DNA from: Thalassospira alkalitolerans
Lineage (GTDB): Bacteria > Pseudomonadota > Alphaproteobacteria > Rhodospirillales > Thalassospiraceae
Length of the DNA: 64,000 nucleotides
Assembly: GCF_002115745.1 (NCBI RefSeq)
Contig: NZ_JFKB01000017.1
Span: 1 to 64,000, forward strand
Direction of reading: 5' to 3'
Part shown: piece by piece, positions 34,696-43,215 of the stretch
Position numbering within the stretch: position 1 is the first letter of the stretch
Layout: every line of letters starts with the position of its first letter
Translations under genes and position numbers: made by a program
The notes under the pieces: model-generated
Told to the model about the DNA's origin: nothing
The model's input: the letters and a program-made list of their open reading frames with translations, nothing else
Database searches by the model: none

Positions 34696-34959
34696 ATGGC
34701 ACATACGCATTGCCAGACGACTTCTGGCCACAACCTTCTTCACGCACAGCACAACACCCCACGTCACGCAGGCGCGATACATCATTTCGGTAAAAACCTG
34801 CAAAACGGTATCAACCAGATTTTCGATCAGTTTGCGGATGCATTGGCAAAACGGGCACAGCGGCGTGCCCTGATGCGTCTTAGCGAAAGTGAGCTTTCCG
34901 ATATCGGCCTTTCACGCAGCGATGCCGAGGCCGAATACCGGAAATCCTTCCCGCTCTGA
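34696..34959 (+). CDS. DUF1127 (YjiS-like) protein
   Basis: This 87-residue protein has the DUF1127 helix-turn domain at its C-terminus (about 48-82, ALMRLSESELSDIGLSRSDAE). The N-terminal half is His/Gln-rich and less conserved. A GGGAGAA ribosome site precedes the ATG. Short DUF1127 proteins in Agrobacterium affect phosphate/carbon metabolism and small-RNA turnover; the role here is unknown. The divergent GcvA-type regulator and its site suggest direct control. Confidence 0.87.
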   Translation: MAHTHCQTTSGHNLLHAQHNTPRHAGAIHHFGKNLQNGINQIFDQFADALAKRAQRRALMRLSESELSDIGLSRSDAEAEYRKSFPL

Positions 34960-34972
34960 TACTGAAAAAAGA

Positions 34973-35039
34973 CGCCATGATCGGAAACCCCGTTATCGGG
35001 AATTGATCTACCTCCTTGCGCGCCCTTTCGATCATGGCG
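34973..35039. repeat. Long-loop 11-bp inverted repeat
   Basis: CGCCATGATCG at 34973-34983 pairs perfectly with CGATCATGGCG at 35029-35039. The 45-nt loop contains a further small stem CCCG-TTAT-CGGG. It lies between the DUF1127 and ppk2 genes and may be a branched terminator or an RNA element. Confidence 0.5.
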
Positions 35040-35088
35040 CATTTATGTCAATGTAATTTTCCATTAAAATTGCAGGGACATTGGCGTA

Positions 35089-36126
35089 ATGGCTGCCAAA
35101 AAGCAGAATGAACCAGCGAAGAAAACCGGAAACTCTGACAAATCAATCCGTAGCGCGGTGAGACAGACCGGACGCAGTCGCAAGGCGGCTAAACAGCACC
35201 CCAACCTTTCATCACTTGATAGCGAAGCCCGTGACCGGTTTTTGCTTGATGCCGAAAACCTGACAATGGATCGACTTGACGATAATCCGTCAAAGAATCA
35301 AGACGATACAGAAACGACAACTTCCCCGGATGAAATCCCGCCTGATGTCGACCTTGACCCAACGGCCCATGCAAAAAAAATGCATGGCAAACAGTATCTT
35401 GAACTGATTGCGCCGCTGCATATCGAGTTGCTGAAACTTCAAAACTGGATCAAAGACGAAAACATCAAATCTCTAACCATATTCGAAGGTCGTGATGCTG
35501 CGGGCAAGGGCGGCACGATCAAACGGTTCACCGAACATCTGAACCCGCGCGGCGCACGCGTGGTTGCCCTTGGCAAACCAAATGACCGCGAAGTCACCCA
35601 ATGGTATTTTCAGCGTTATATCGAACATCTGCCATCCGGCGGAGAAATGGTTCTGTTTGACCGATCTTGGTATAACCGCGCGATGGTCGAACGTGTCATG
35701 GGTTTCTGCAATATGTTCGATGTCAGCGAATTTCTGCAATCGGTTCCGGCCCTTGAACGGATGCTGATCCGGTCCGGTATTCGCATGACAAAGTTCTACT
35801 TTTCGGTCAGCAAGAAAGAGCAAGCACGCCGGTTTGACCAACGCCAACAAGACCCGCTGAAACAATGGAAATTAAGCCCCGTCGACTTGGCATCGCAAAA
35901 CCTGTGGGATGCCTATACCGAAGCCAAAACCGAAATGTTTTTCCATACATCGACCTCGGACAGCCCGTGGATCATTGTTAAGTCGGATGACAAGAAACGT
36001 GCCCGTGTTAATGCCATTCGCTATTATCTGTCGCAGTTCGATTACCCCGGAAAACGCCCGGAATTGCTGACCTATGATCGCCGGGTCATCCACACCGTCA
36101 GCGAAGAATTATCGATAGATGACTGA
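35089..36126 (+). CDS. ppk2: Polyphosphate kinase 2
   Basis: This 345-residue class I PPK2 transfers phosphate between polyphosphate and nucleoside di/triphosphates. The P-loop is FEGRDAAGKGGTIKR (about 132-146), Walker B is MVLFDRSWYNRA, and the lid region is ARRFDQRQQDPLKQWKLSPVD. About 90 residues at the N-terminus are Lys/Arg- then Asp/Glu-rich and low in complexity ahead of the kinase core, longer than in minimal PPK2s. It stands alone; phosphate or stress control is not visible. Confidence 0.93.
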   Translation: MAAKKQNEPAKKTGNSDKSIRSAVRQTGRSRKAAKQHPNLSSLDSEARDRFLLDAENLTMDRLDDNPSKNQDDTETTTSPDEIPPDVDLDPTAHAKKMHGKQYLELIAPLHIELLKLQNWIKDENIKSLTIFEGRDAAGKGGTIKRFTEHLNPRGARVVALGKPNDREVTQWYFQRYIEHLPSGGEMVLFDRSWYNRAMVERVMGFCNMFDVSEFLQSVPALERMLIRSGIRMTKFYFSVSKKEQARRFDQRQQDPLKQWKLSPVDLASQNLWDAYTEAKTEMFFHTSTSDSPWIIVKSDDKKRARVNAIRYYLSQFDYPGKRPELLTYDRRVIHTVSEELSIDD

Positions 36127-36243
36127 TTTGACAACCAACAGGCATTCCGGATCGTGGAAACATTGTAACCATGACACTCCCCCGGATTGACATTCGGGGG
36201 GCGGCCTCCTTTACTGGTAGGACCAATTCAAGGGAGGCACGAA

Positions 36244-37113
36244 ATGACGAAATGTGCATTTATCGGGCTGGGTGTCATGGGATATCCCATGGCCGGCCAC
36301 CTGCAAAAAGCAGGGCACGACGTTACAGTATTCAACCGCACTGCGGCAAAATCCGAAAAATGGGCGGGCGAATATGGCGGAAAATCCGCCCCAACCCCGG
36401 CCGAAGCGGCCAAAGGGGCCGAGTTTGTTTTTGTCTGCGTTGGCAATGACGACGACCTGCGCAGCGTTACACTTGGTGAAACCGGCGCACTTGCGGGCAT
36501 GACGCGTGGATCAGTGATGGTTGATAACACCACGGCATCTGCCGATGTTGCCCGCGAACTTTACGCCGCAGCCAAAGATGTCGGAGTATCCTTTATTGAT
36601 GCCCCGGTTTCCGGCGGTCAGGCTGGTGCTGAAAATGGTGTACTGACGGTTATGTGTGGCGGCGATCAAGAAGCGTTTGATCGTGCGGCGCCAGTAATTG
36701 ATGCCTTTGCACGATCCTGCCAGCTGATGGGTAAAAGCGGTTCAGGCCAATTGACCAAAATGGTCAACCAGATTTGTATCGCGGGCCTTGTTCAGGGACT
36801 TTCCGAAGGTGTCAATTTCGGGCGCAAGGCCGGGCTTGACATGGGCAAGGTTCTTGATGTGATTTCCAAAGGTGCAGCAGGAAGCTGGCAAATGGAAAAC
36901 CGCGGCAAGACCATGGTCAATGACACATTTGATTTTGGTTTCGCTGTGGACTGGATGCGCAAGGATCTTGGCATTTGTCTGGAAGAATCCAAGCGCAACG
37001 GGGCGCGCCTGCCGGTAACCGCCCTTGTCGATCAATTCTATGCCCAGGTACAAGAACGCGGTGGAAATCGCTGGGATACCTCCAGCCTGATTGACCTTCT
37101 TGCACGCGGCTAA
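36244..37113 (+). CDS. 3-hydroxyisobutyrate dehydrogenase-family oxidoreductase
   Basis: This 289-residue NAD(P)-dependent beta-hydroxyacid dehydrogenase starts at the ATG at 36244 behind GGGAGG. Motifs are the Rossmann FIGLGVMGYPMAGHL, the substrate-binding DAPVSGGQAGAENG and the catalytic lysine in GQLTKMVNQICIAG. The family includes 3-hydroxyisobutyrate (valine pathway), tartronate semialdehyde and related reductases; which one cannot be told. A GC hairpin (CCCCCG/CGGGGG, 36179-36200) lies in the leader. Confidence 0.9.
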   Translation: MTKCAFIGLGVMGYPMAGHLQKAGHDVTVFNRTAAKSEKWAGEYGGKSAPTPAEAAKGAEFVFVCVGNDDDLRSVTLGETGALAGMTRGSVMVDNTTASADVARELYAAAKDVGVSFIDAPVSGGQAGAENGVLTVMCGGDQEAFDRAAPVIDAFARSCQLMGKSGSGQLTKMVNQICIAGLVQGLSEGVNFGRKAGLDMGKVLDVISKGAAGSWQMENRGKTMVNDTFDFGFAVDWMRKDLGICLEESKRNGARLPVTALVDQFYAQVQERGGNRWDTSSLIDLLARG

Positions 37114-37129
37114 TTACGCATTTATCAAA

Positions 37130-37167
37130 AACAGAAACGCGGCCCTGAATGTGGCCGCGTTTCTGTT
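37130..37167. terminator. Bidirectional intrinsic terminator
   Basis: Perfect 15-bp arms (AACAGAAACGCGGCC and complement) with an 8-nt loop lie between the convergent dehydrogenase and ctpA genes. Confidence 0.85.
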
Positions 37168-37186
37168 CTAATTCTGCTTAAAAGAA

Positions 37187-38701
37187 TTATAGACCGGCCC
37201 GCAAAAGCGGTTCGACCTGATCACGGTAGACAGCAAGCTGACCATCACCAAAATAACCAACTGCACATTCCAGTACGGTATCACGCTGCAACTCGGTGAC
37301 GACCTCGTCACCTTCGGTCTCAGCCGGGGCATCATTGGTTGCAGCTTTGCCGATACGCGTAACATTGATATCGCGCTCGCAACTTGCGGCTTTCATTGAT
37401 GCCAACACTCTGCGCGGGTCTCGACGACGCGGTGGCAATGCATGTTCCAAATCGACTTCACGCCCGAAATCTTCCTCGTCTTCCAGCTTGATTTCGATAT
37501 CCGGCACTACACCATTTCCCTGAACGATATGATTTTCCGGGGTCGTGTAATATCCAGTCGTTATCTTAAGGCCACCACCCGCAGTCAACGGCATGATCCG
37601 CTGCATTGAACCTTTGCCAAAGGATCGTTCGCCGATAATTACACCCCGGCCGTTTTCACGCAGGGCCGCGGCCATCAATTCGGCCCCGGATGCGGACCCA
37701 CGATCCAACAGGACCGCCATGGGGACACCCTTGAAATATTCGCTACGATCAGCTTCATAACTACGCATTTTGCGTTCACCGCGACCTTCGGTCGCGACAA
37801 TCAGACCGTCACTCAGAAACTGGTCGGCAATATCGGCAGCACTATCAAGCAGACCGCCCGGATTACGTCGCAAATCAACGATAAGGCCACGCGGTGTTCC
37901 ACCAATTTTATCGTTTAGCATTCCCAGATATTCACGGGTCTGATCCAGCGTACTAGCATCAAAACGCGACACACGGATATAGGCCAGATCGTTATCAATA
38001 ATTGATGCCGTGACTGACGGCACTTCGATCCGTGCGCGTTTGACAGTAACGTCAAAGCTGTCTTCCTTACGCAGGACCGTTAGCGTAACGGCATCGCCAA
38101 TACGACCGCGCATAAGACGAACCGCTTCGGAAATCGGCTCGCCCTTCATGTCATGCCCGTCGATATGAGTAATCCGATCATTTGGTTGCAACCCGGCACG
38201 TGCCGCCGGGGTATCGTCAATCGGTGATACGATCCGGATCTGTTTGTCTTCGTCCTGGGAAATAACAATCCCGACACCGGCAAAGCTGCCTTCGGTGCTT
38301 TCCTGAAGACGACGGAACATTTCATCCGACATATAGGCACTGTGGGGATCAAGATCATGCAGACTGTCATCAAGCGCCGCCCCCACAACACCAATCGGTG
38401 TATGGTCCTCAGTCTCCAACGTTTCCAGACTGGTGATCGCTGTTTTAACAAAAGTCGGGCGATCAACATTTTCAACATAGGTATCTGAAAGCACTTGAAC
38501 GGCTTCGACAAACAATTTATCCGCCCGGTCATATTGATCGCGCGTGGCGGTGTCGCCGACATGGTCGCGATAGGCTTCAAGAAAACGTTGCTCATCATCG
38601 CTCGGCCAGACCGGACCGGCACAAGCCACCAATCTCGTTCCGGCGAATGAAATCACCACCGCGAACAAAATCGGCAATATTCCCTTGCGCAGCACCACCA
38701 T
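37187..38701 (-). CDS. ctpA: S41-family carboxyl-terminal processing protease
   Basis: This 504-residue periplasmic protease has an N-terminal export signal at 1-28. The sequence LVAC at about 24-27 could be a lipobox, so membrane anchoring is possible. A PDZ domain at about 140-220 (APRAGLQPNDRITHIDGHDM) precedes the S41 catalytic core, with the nucleophile in DRGSASGAELMAA and the general-base lysine in ERSFGKGSMQ. The C-terminal 100 residues are charged and less conserved. CtpA-type proteases trim envelope proteins and peptidoglycan hydrolases. Confidence 0.93.
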   Translation of the reverse strand: MVVLRKGILPILFAVVISFAGTRLVACAGPVWPSDDEQRFLEAYRDHVGDTATRDQYDRADKLFVEAVQVLSDTYVENVDRPTFVKTAITSLETLETEDHTPIGVVGAALDDSLHDLDPHSAYMSDEMFRRLQESTEGSFAGVGIVISQDEDKQIRIVSPIDDTPAARAGLQPNDRITHIDGHDMKGEPISEAVRLMRGRIGDAVTLTVLRKEDSFDVTVKRARIEVPSVTASIIDNDLAYIRVSRFDASTLDQTREYLGMLNDKIGGTPRGLIVDLRRNPGGLLDSAADIADQFLSDGLIVATEGRGERKMRSYEADRSEYFKGVPMAVLLDRGSASGAELMAAALRENGRGVIIGERSFGKGSMQRIMPLTAGGGLKITTGYYTTPENHIVQGNGVVPDIEIKLEDEEDFGREVDLEHALPPRRRDPRRVLASMKAASCERDINVTRIGKAATNDAPAETEGDEVVTELQRDTVLECAVGYFGDGQLAVYRDQVEPLLRAGL

Positions 38702-39014
38702 ACTCCTGTGTTTGTTATTTTTTCAGATTTCGATCCAGTTACAGAACAGCCAGTTTAGCCCGCCTGTATGAAGATGGCGACCCTGCAACCATGCCTTTAT
38801 TCAAATTAATATCGGAACAATTTCGCGTTTTTGCCAGTGATACATGGCAACACCCACTGTCCTCGACCAATGTCTGACAAGAATTTGCCCGTATTGTGAC
38901 GAAACAGACTCGATCTTCGTGACGGGGCTGATTATGCTGTCACACAACAACAACGCCCCGCAATGAGGGCGATACCGAGCGGGCGGCTCACAATTCAGGG
39001 AGACGTCTTTTTTC
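38702..39014. other. 313-nt divergent promoter region
   Basis: This lies between divergent ctpA and acyl-CoA dehydrogenase. It ends in an AGGGAGA ribosome site for the latter. I saw no gene, repeat or recognisable operator. Confidence 0.6.
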
Positions 39015-40790
39015 ATGACCGACTTTACGCCACCAATCCGTGATCTGCGGTTCCTGATCCATGATGTGATTGGATTACAAACCGTTGCAGAGCTTCCGGG
39101 TTTCGGAGAAACCAGCCCCGATCTTGTTGATGCAATCCTTGAAGAAGCAGGTAAACTTGCCAAAGGTGTTCTGGCGCCGCTTAACCGCATCGGCGATCAG
39201 GAAGGATCCGTTCTTGATGATAATGGCACGGTCCGGACACCGACCGGTTGGAAAGACGCCTACGAAAAATTCTGCGAAGGTGGTTGGCAGGGAATAAGCG
39301 CACCTGAAAAAGAAGGCGGCATGGGCCTGCCGTTACTACTTGGCGCGGCAGTCGGTGAAATGTGGCATTCAGCCAATATGGCGTTTGCCCTGTGCCCCAT
39401 GTTGACATCCGGTGCAATCGAACTTCTGACAATCCATGGAACGGACGAACAGCGCGCACTGTATCTTTCCCGTATGATTAGTGGTGAATGGACAGGCACG
39501 ATGAACCTGACCGAACCGCAGGCAGGGTCTGACCTGTCGAAAGTACGCAGTATGGCGACCCCGGTCGGTGACGGCACCTATCGCATCACAGGACAGAAGA
39601 TATTCATCACCTATGGCGATCACGAAATGACGGATAATATCGTCCATCTTGTGCTGGCCCGGACACCGGATGCGCCAAATGGGGTGAAGGGAATTTCACT
39701 TTTCATCGTTCCCAAATTCATCGTCGACACCAATGGCAAGATTGGGCCGCGCAATGATGTGAAATGTATTTCTCTTGAACACAAGCTTGGCATTCACGCC
39801 AGTCCGACCGCTGTTCTATCCTTTGGCGACAAGGGCGGTGCTACCGGATATTTGGTTGGAGAAGAAGGTCATGGACTGGCCTGCATGTTCACCATGATGA
39901 ACAATGCCCGCCTTGCCGTTGGCCAACAAGGTGTCGCGATTTCAGAACGCGCCTATCAGCAGGCTGTGGCATATGCCCGTGACCGAAAGCAGGGTAAATC
40001 GCCGACCACAGGACAAGACGACGCCATCATTCATCATGGCGATGTACAGCGAATGCTAATCCGGATGCGCGCAACGACGGAAGCCGCACGCGCGCTTTCA
40101 CTTTATGCCGCAGCCCAGCTTGATATTGCCCACCACCACGAAAATGGGAATACGCGCAAATCAGCACAATCCCGCGCGGATATCTTGATCCCAATGGTCA
40201 AGGGATGGTCTACCGACCTTGGGGTTGAAAACGCGTCACTTGGTATTCAGGTCCATGGTGGCATGGGCTTTATCGAAGAAACCGGTGCCGCACAGCATCT
40301 TCGTGATGCCCGTATTGCCCCGATCTATGAAGGAACAAATGGCATTCAGGCGCTTGACCTTATCGGGCGCAAGCTCCTTCGAGATAACGGTGTTGCCATG
40401 CACATATTAATTGACGAAATCCGCGGAGCCCTCATTGGTGATTTTACTGACGCCGACGTCACTCATACCGCGAAGACACTTGGCCAAGCCGTGAACCAAC
40501 TCGAAACAACAACAAACGACATCCTGGCACGATGCGCAAATGGTGCAGAACTGGCGCAATCTGTTGCGTCACCGTACCTGCGCCAGGCGTCAATCTGTGT
40601 CGCCGGCTGGCTGATGCTTCGTTCTTTGCAGAAACTTGCGAACATCAACGACAACGATGGCTTTGCCGCGTCCAAACGACTGAACTGTAACTTCTTCTTC
40701 GGCCAAGTCGTACCAGAAGCACAGTTTATGGCATCACAGATAGCAAACACAAAAGACGCCTGCTTGCACGAAACAACGCCATTATTCTGA
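39015..40790 (+). CDS. Large acyl-CoA dehydrogenase (DmdC/FadE-like)
   Basis: This 591-residue FAD-dependent acyl-CoA dehydrogenase has the extra C-terminal domain of the roughly 600-residue subgroup, which includes DmdC (3-methylmercaptopropionyl-CoA dehydrogenase) and aryl/long-chain enzymes. Motifs include MNLTEPQAGSDLSKVRS, GQKIFITYGDHE and the FAD/active-site region IQVHGGMGFIEETGAAQ, followed by IYEGTNGIQALD. It is a lone gene with its own terminator, so the substrate is unknown. DMSP use via DmdC would suit a marine bacterium but is not demonstrated. It is not a liuA-type enzyme, which would be shorter (about 390). Confidence 0.9.
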   Translation: MTDFTPPIRDLRFLIHDVIGLQTVAELPGFGETSPDLVDAILEEAGKLAKGVLAPLNRIGDQEGSVLDDNGTVRTPTGWKDAYEKFCEGGWQGISAPEKEGGMGLPLLLGAAVGEMWHSANMAFALCPMLTSGAIELLTIHGTDEQRALYLSRMISGEWTGTMNLTEPQAGSDLSKVRSMATPVGDGTYRITGQKIFITYGDHEMTDNIVHLVLARTPDAPNGVKGISLFIVPKFIVDTNGKIGPRNDVKCISLEHKLGIHASPTAVLSFGDKGGATGYLVGEEGHGLACMFTMMNNARLAVGQQGVAISERAYQQAVAYARDRKQGKSPTTGQDDAIIHHGDVQRMLIRMRATTEAARALSLYAAAQLDIAHHHENGNTRKSAQSRADILIPMVKGWSTDLGVENASLGIQVHGGMGFIEETGAAQHLRDARIAPIYEGTNGIQALDLIGRKLLRDNGVAMHILIDEIRGALIGDFTDADVTHTAKTLGQAVNQLETTTNDILARCANGAELAQSVASPYLRQASICVAGWLMLRSLQKLANINDNDGFAASKRLNCNFFFGQVVPEAQFMASQIANTKDACLHETTPLF

Positions 40791-40816
40791 CACAGCTTTG
40801 ACGCTGTAATCCCTGT

Positions 40817-40857
40817 ATGGCTTCGAGGCCCGAAAGGCGCTTCGAAGCCATGTCTTT
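40817..40857 (+). terminator. Intrinsic terminator after the acyl-CoA dehydrogenase
   Basis: The 10-bp stem ATGGCTTCGA/TCGAAGCCAT has a small inner GCC/GGC pair around CGAAA, followed by TCTTTT. Confidence 0.8.
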
Positions 40858-40989
40858 TCGCCTTTAACGACAATCAGTTGCGATACTGCTTCCCCTTACC
40901 GCCCCGCCATGCGATGCCAAGGTGCAATTGCTGCAGTTGACACGTATTTTCCTGTTTCGGTTTTTGATTGCTTCTCTATAATCCGCCCG

Positions 40990-42111
40990 ATGAATCGTTT
41001 GACCCGATATATGCTGAAACAGCAGCTCATCATGATGGTGTTCGTGACACTTGGCTTGCTCTGTGTCATCTGGCTGTCACAAAGCTTGCGTTTTGTTGAG
41101 ATGATTGTGAACCGGGGTCTTTCGATCTCGGTCTTTTTGCAGTTGACCTCGCTGTTGCTCCCCAGTTTCCTGACGATTATTTTACCAATTTCGCTCTTTT
41201 TTGTTGTTGTTTTCACTTACAACAAACTGATTCAGGACCGTGAATTGATCGTAATGCGGTCTGCGGGCCTAAGCCAATGGGCCCTGGCAAAGCCAGCGCT
41301 TATCCTTGCGTTGCTGACGACCGCATTTGGCTATTTCATGACGTTGTTTTATCTGCCCTATAGCTATCAACAATTCAAAGAGCTGCAGTTTTCGATCCGC
41401 AATGATTTCTCGTCCGTGCTTTTGCAGGAAGGCAGCTTTACCGATCTTGACGGCCTTACCGTCTATGTTCGCGAAGTTGGTCAGGATAACGAACTGCTTG
41501 GCATTCTGGTTCACGATTCAAGAAACCCGAATGCCCAAACCACGATGATGGCCAAGAACGGCGCATTGGTGCGCACCGATAGCGGCCCGCGTATTGTCCT
41601 GCTTGATGGCAACCGGCAAGAGGTCAACACCAAGGACGGCACCATGTCGATCCTTTACTTCGACCGCTATGCTGTTGACATTGCACATAGCAGCGAAGAC
41701 CCGGCCATGCGCTACCGCGAGGCACGTGAACGCAGCGTTTACAATCTGCTGACAGGCGTAGCGCCCAATATCAATGAAAACGACATCCCATCTTTCCGGG
41801 CAGAAGGGCATGACCGCTTGGTTTCACCTTTATATGCTATCGGCTTTGCCAGCATTGCCCTTGCGGTTCTGGTTTCAAGCAGCTTCTCTCGTCGGGGACA
41901 AACCGGTCGTTTATTGCTGGCGATTGCTGTGATGATCGCATTTCAAGCAATTGGCATCGCCATGAAAAACCTTGCCGCAAAAAATCCGGACCTCATCGCG
42001 CTTATGTATCTGAATGCTTTGATTCCAATTGTTGGCGGTCTTTACTGGACTTTCCGGGGACCACAAATTCGTGCAAAGCAGACAGCTAATGGTGATGAGG
42101 TAAGAGCATGA
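40990..42111 (+). CDS. lptF: LPS export ABC permease LptF
   Basis: This 373-residue YjgP/YjgQ-family inner-membrane protein starts at the ATG at 40990 (MNRLTRYMLKQQL). Three transmembrane helices at the N-terminus and three at the C-terminus flank a periplasmic beta-jellyroll of about 150 residues, the family layout. With LptG and the ATPase LptB it extracts LPS from the inner membrane into the Lpt bridge. Its stop overlaps the lptG start (ATGA). lptB and lptA are not in the window. Confidence 0.94.
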   Translation: MNRLTRYMLKQQLIMMVFVTLGLLCVIWLSQSLRFVEMIVNRGLSISVFLQLTSLLLPSFLTIILPISLFFVVVFTYNKLIQDRELIVMRSAGLSQWALAKPALILALLTTAFGYFMTLFYLPYSYQQFKELQFSIRNDFSSVLLQEGSFTDLDGLTVYVREVGQDNELLGILVHDSRNPNAQTTMMAKNGALVRTDSGPRIVLLDGNRQEVNTKDGTMSILYFDRYAVDIAHSSEDPAMRYREARERSVYNLLTGVAPNINENDIPSFRAEGHDRLVSPLYAIGFASIALAVLVSSSFSRRGQTGRLLLAIAVMIAFQAIGIAMKNLAAKNPDLIALMYLNALIPIVGGLYWTFRGPQIRAKQTANGDEVRA

Positions 42112-43211
42112 GAATTTCGCCAACCCTCACTGTATACTTCGGTAAACATGTTCTGATTTCTATCCTTGGAATCCTGGCGCTTTTAATTGGCTTGATTCTG
42201 GTTGGCGATGCCATCGAGTTGCTGCGCCGTGCAGGAGGAAAACCCGATGCAACGATTGGCATCGTCTTCCAAATGGCCGCAAGCCGCATCCCGTTCATGA
42301 CGGAAAAGGTCCTTCCCTTCGCCGTTTTATTCGGATCTATGTATTCGTTCTGGAAACTGACCGGCAATCAGGAGCTGGTAGTGACGCGCGCGGCGGGTGT
42401 TTCTGCCTGGCAGTTTCTGCTGCCTCCCATTCTTTGTGCGCTCCTTTTAGGCGCCATTCAGGTGATGGCACTTAATCCCCTGTCATCGATCCTTCTACAG
42501 CGATATGAAACACTCGAAGCACGCTACCTGCAGGGTAACAACAGTGTTATGAACCTATCCTCAAGCGGTTTATGGCTAAGACAAGGCACCCAGGATGGAC
42601 AGGCCGTGATCTATGCTCGGGAAGTTCGTAGTCAGGCAAGTGATCGTATCGATCTGCGCGGTGTCACAGTGTTTCGCTTTCAGAATGCGGATGATTTCAC
42701 CACCCGGATTGATGCCCAACGTGCATTGCTTGAACCTGGCACCTGGCATTTTTACGATGCGTGGACTTTTCATCCGGGTCAGACAAGTGAATTTTCATCT
42801 GAAATGATGCTTCCAACCAATCTGACAGCCAGAAAAATTCAGGACAGCTTTGCGTCGCCGGAAACCATGTCCTTCTGGGATTTGAAACCGTTCATCAACC
42901 TTCTGGAACGCGCAGGTTTCAATGCAACGCGTCATCGCATTCACTTCCACAGCCTACTCTCTCGCCCCTTGCTTCTTTGCGCTATGGTTCTAATTGCAGC
43001 AGCGTTTTGTCTTAAATTCTCTCGACGTCGCAGGGTATCTCTTGTTATCGGTGGTGGTGTTGCAACCGGGTTCATTTTGTATTTTTGTACGGATGTCATT
43101 TCAGCACTGGGTGTATCGGGTGGTATTCCACCGGTATTATCAGCTTGGGCACCTGCCGGTATTTCTCTGTTATTGGGGGTTTCGACCTTGCTACATCTTG
43201 AGGATGGCTAG
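42108..43211 (+). CDS. lptG: LPS export ABC permease LptG
   Basis: This 367-residue partner of LptF has the same six-helix plus periplasmic jellyroll layout (first TM around 12-35, last three after about 275). The ATGA overlap with lptF implies coupled translation. Its 3' end overlaps or abuts the lptD start, giving a compact lptF-lptG-lptD-surA-pdxA-ksgA operon. Confidence 0.94.
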   Translation: MRISPTLTVYFGKHVLISILGILALLIGLILVGDAIELLRRAGGKPDATIGIVFQMAASRIPFMTEKVLPFAVLFGSMYSFWKLTGNQELVVTRAAGVSAWQFLLPPILCALLLGAIQVMALNPLSSILLQRYETLEARYLQGNNSVMNLSSSGLWLRQGTQDGQAVIYAREVRSQASDRIDLRGVTVFRFQNADDFTTRIDAQRALLEPGTWHFYDAWTFHPGQTSEFSSEMMLPTNLTARKIQDSFASPETMSFWDLKPFINLLERAGFNATRHRIHFHSLLSRPLLLCAMVLIAAAFCLKFSRRRRVSLVIGGGVATGFILYFCTDVISALGVSGGIPPVLSAWAPAGISLLLGVSTLLHLEDG

Positions 43212-43215
43212 CCAG

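Noticed and set aside
36179-36200. GC hairpin as ppk2 terminator
   Set aside because: The CCCCCG/CGGGGG stem has no T-run on the plus strand, so termination is unsupported; mentioned only with the following gene.
42994-43215. N-terminal extension of the lptD frame
   Set aside because: It overlaps the lptG coding sequence and would place more than 70 residues before the signal peptide.
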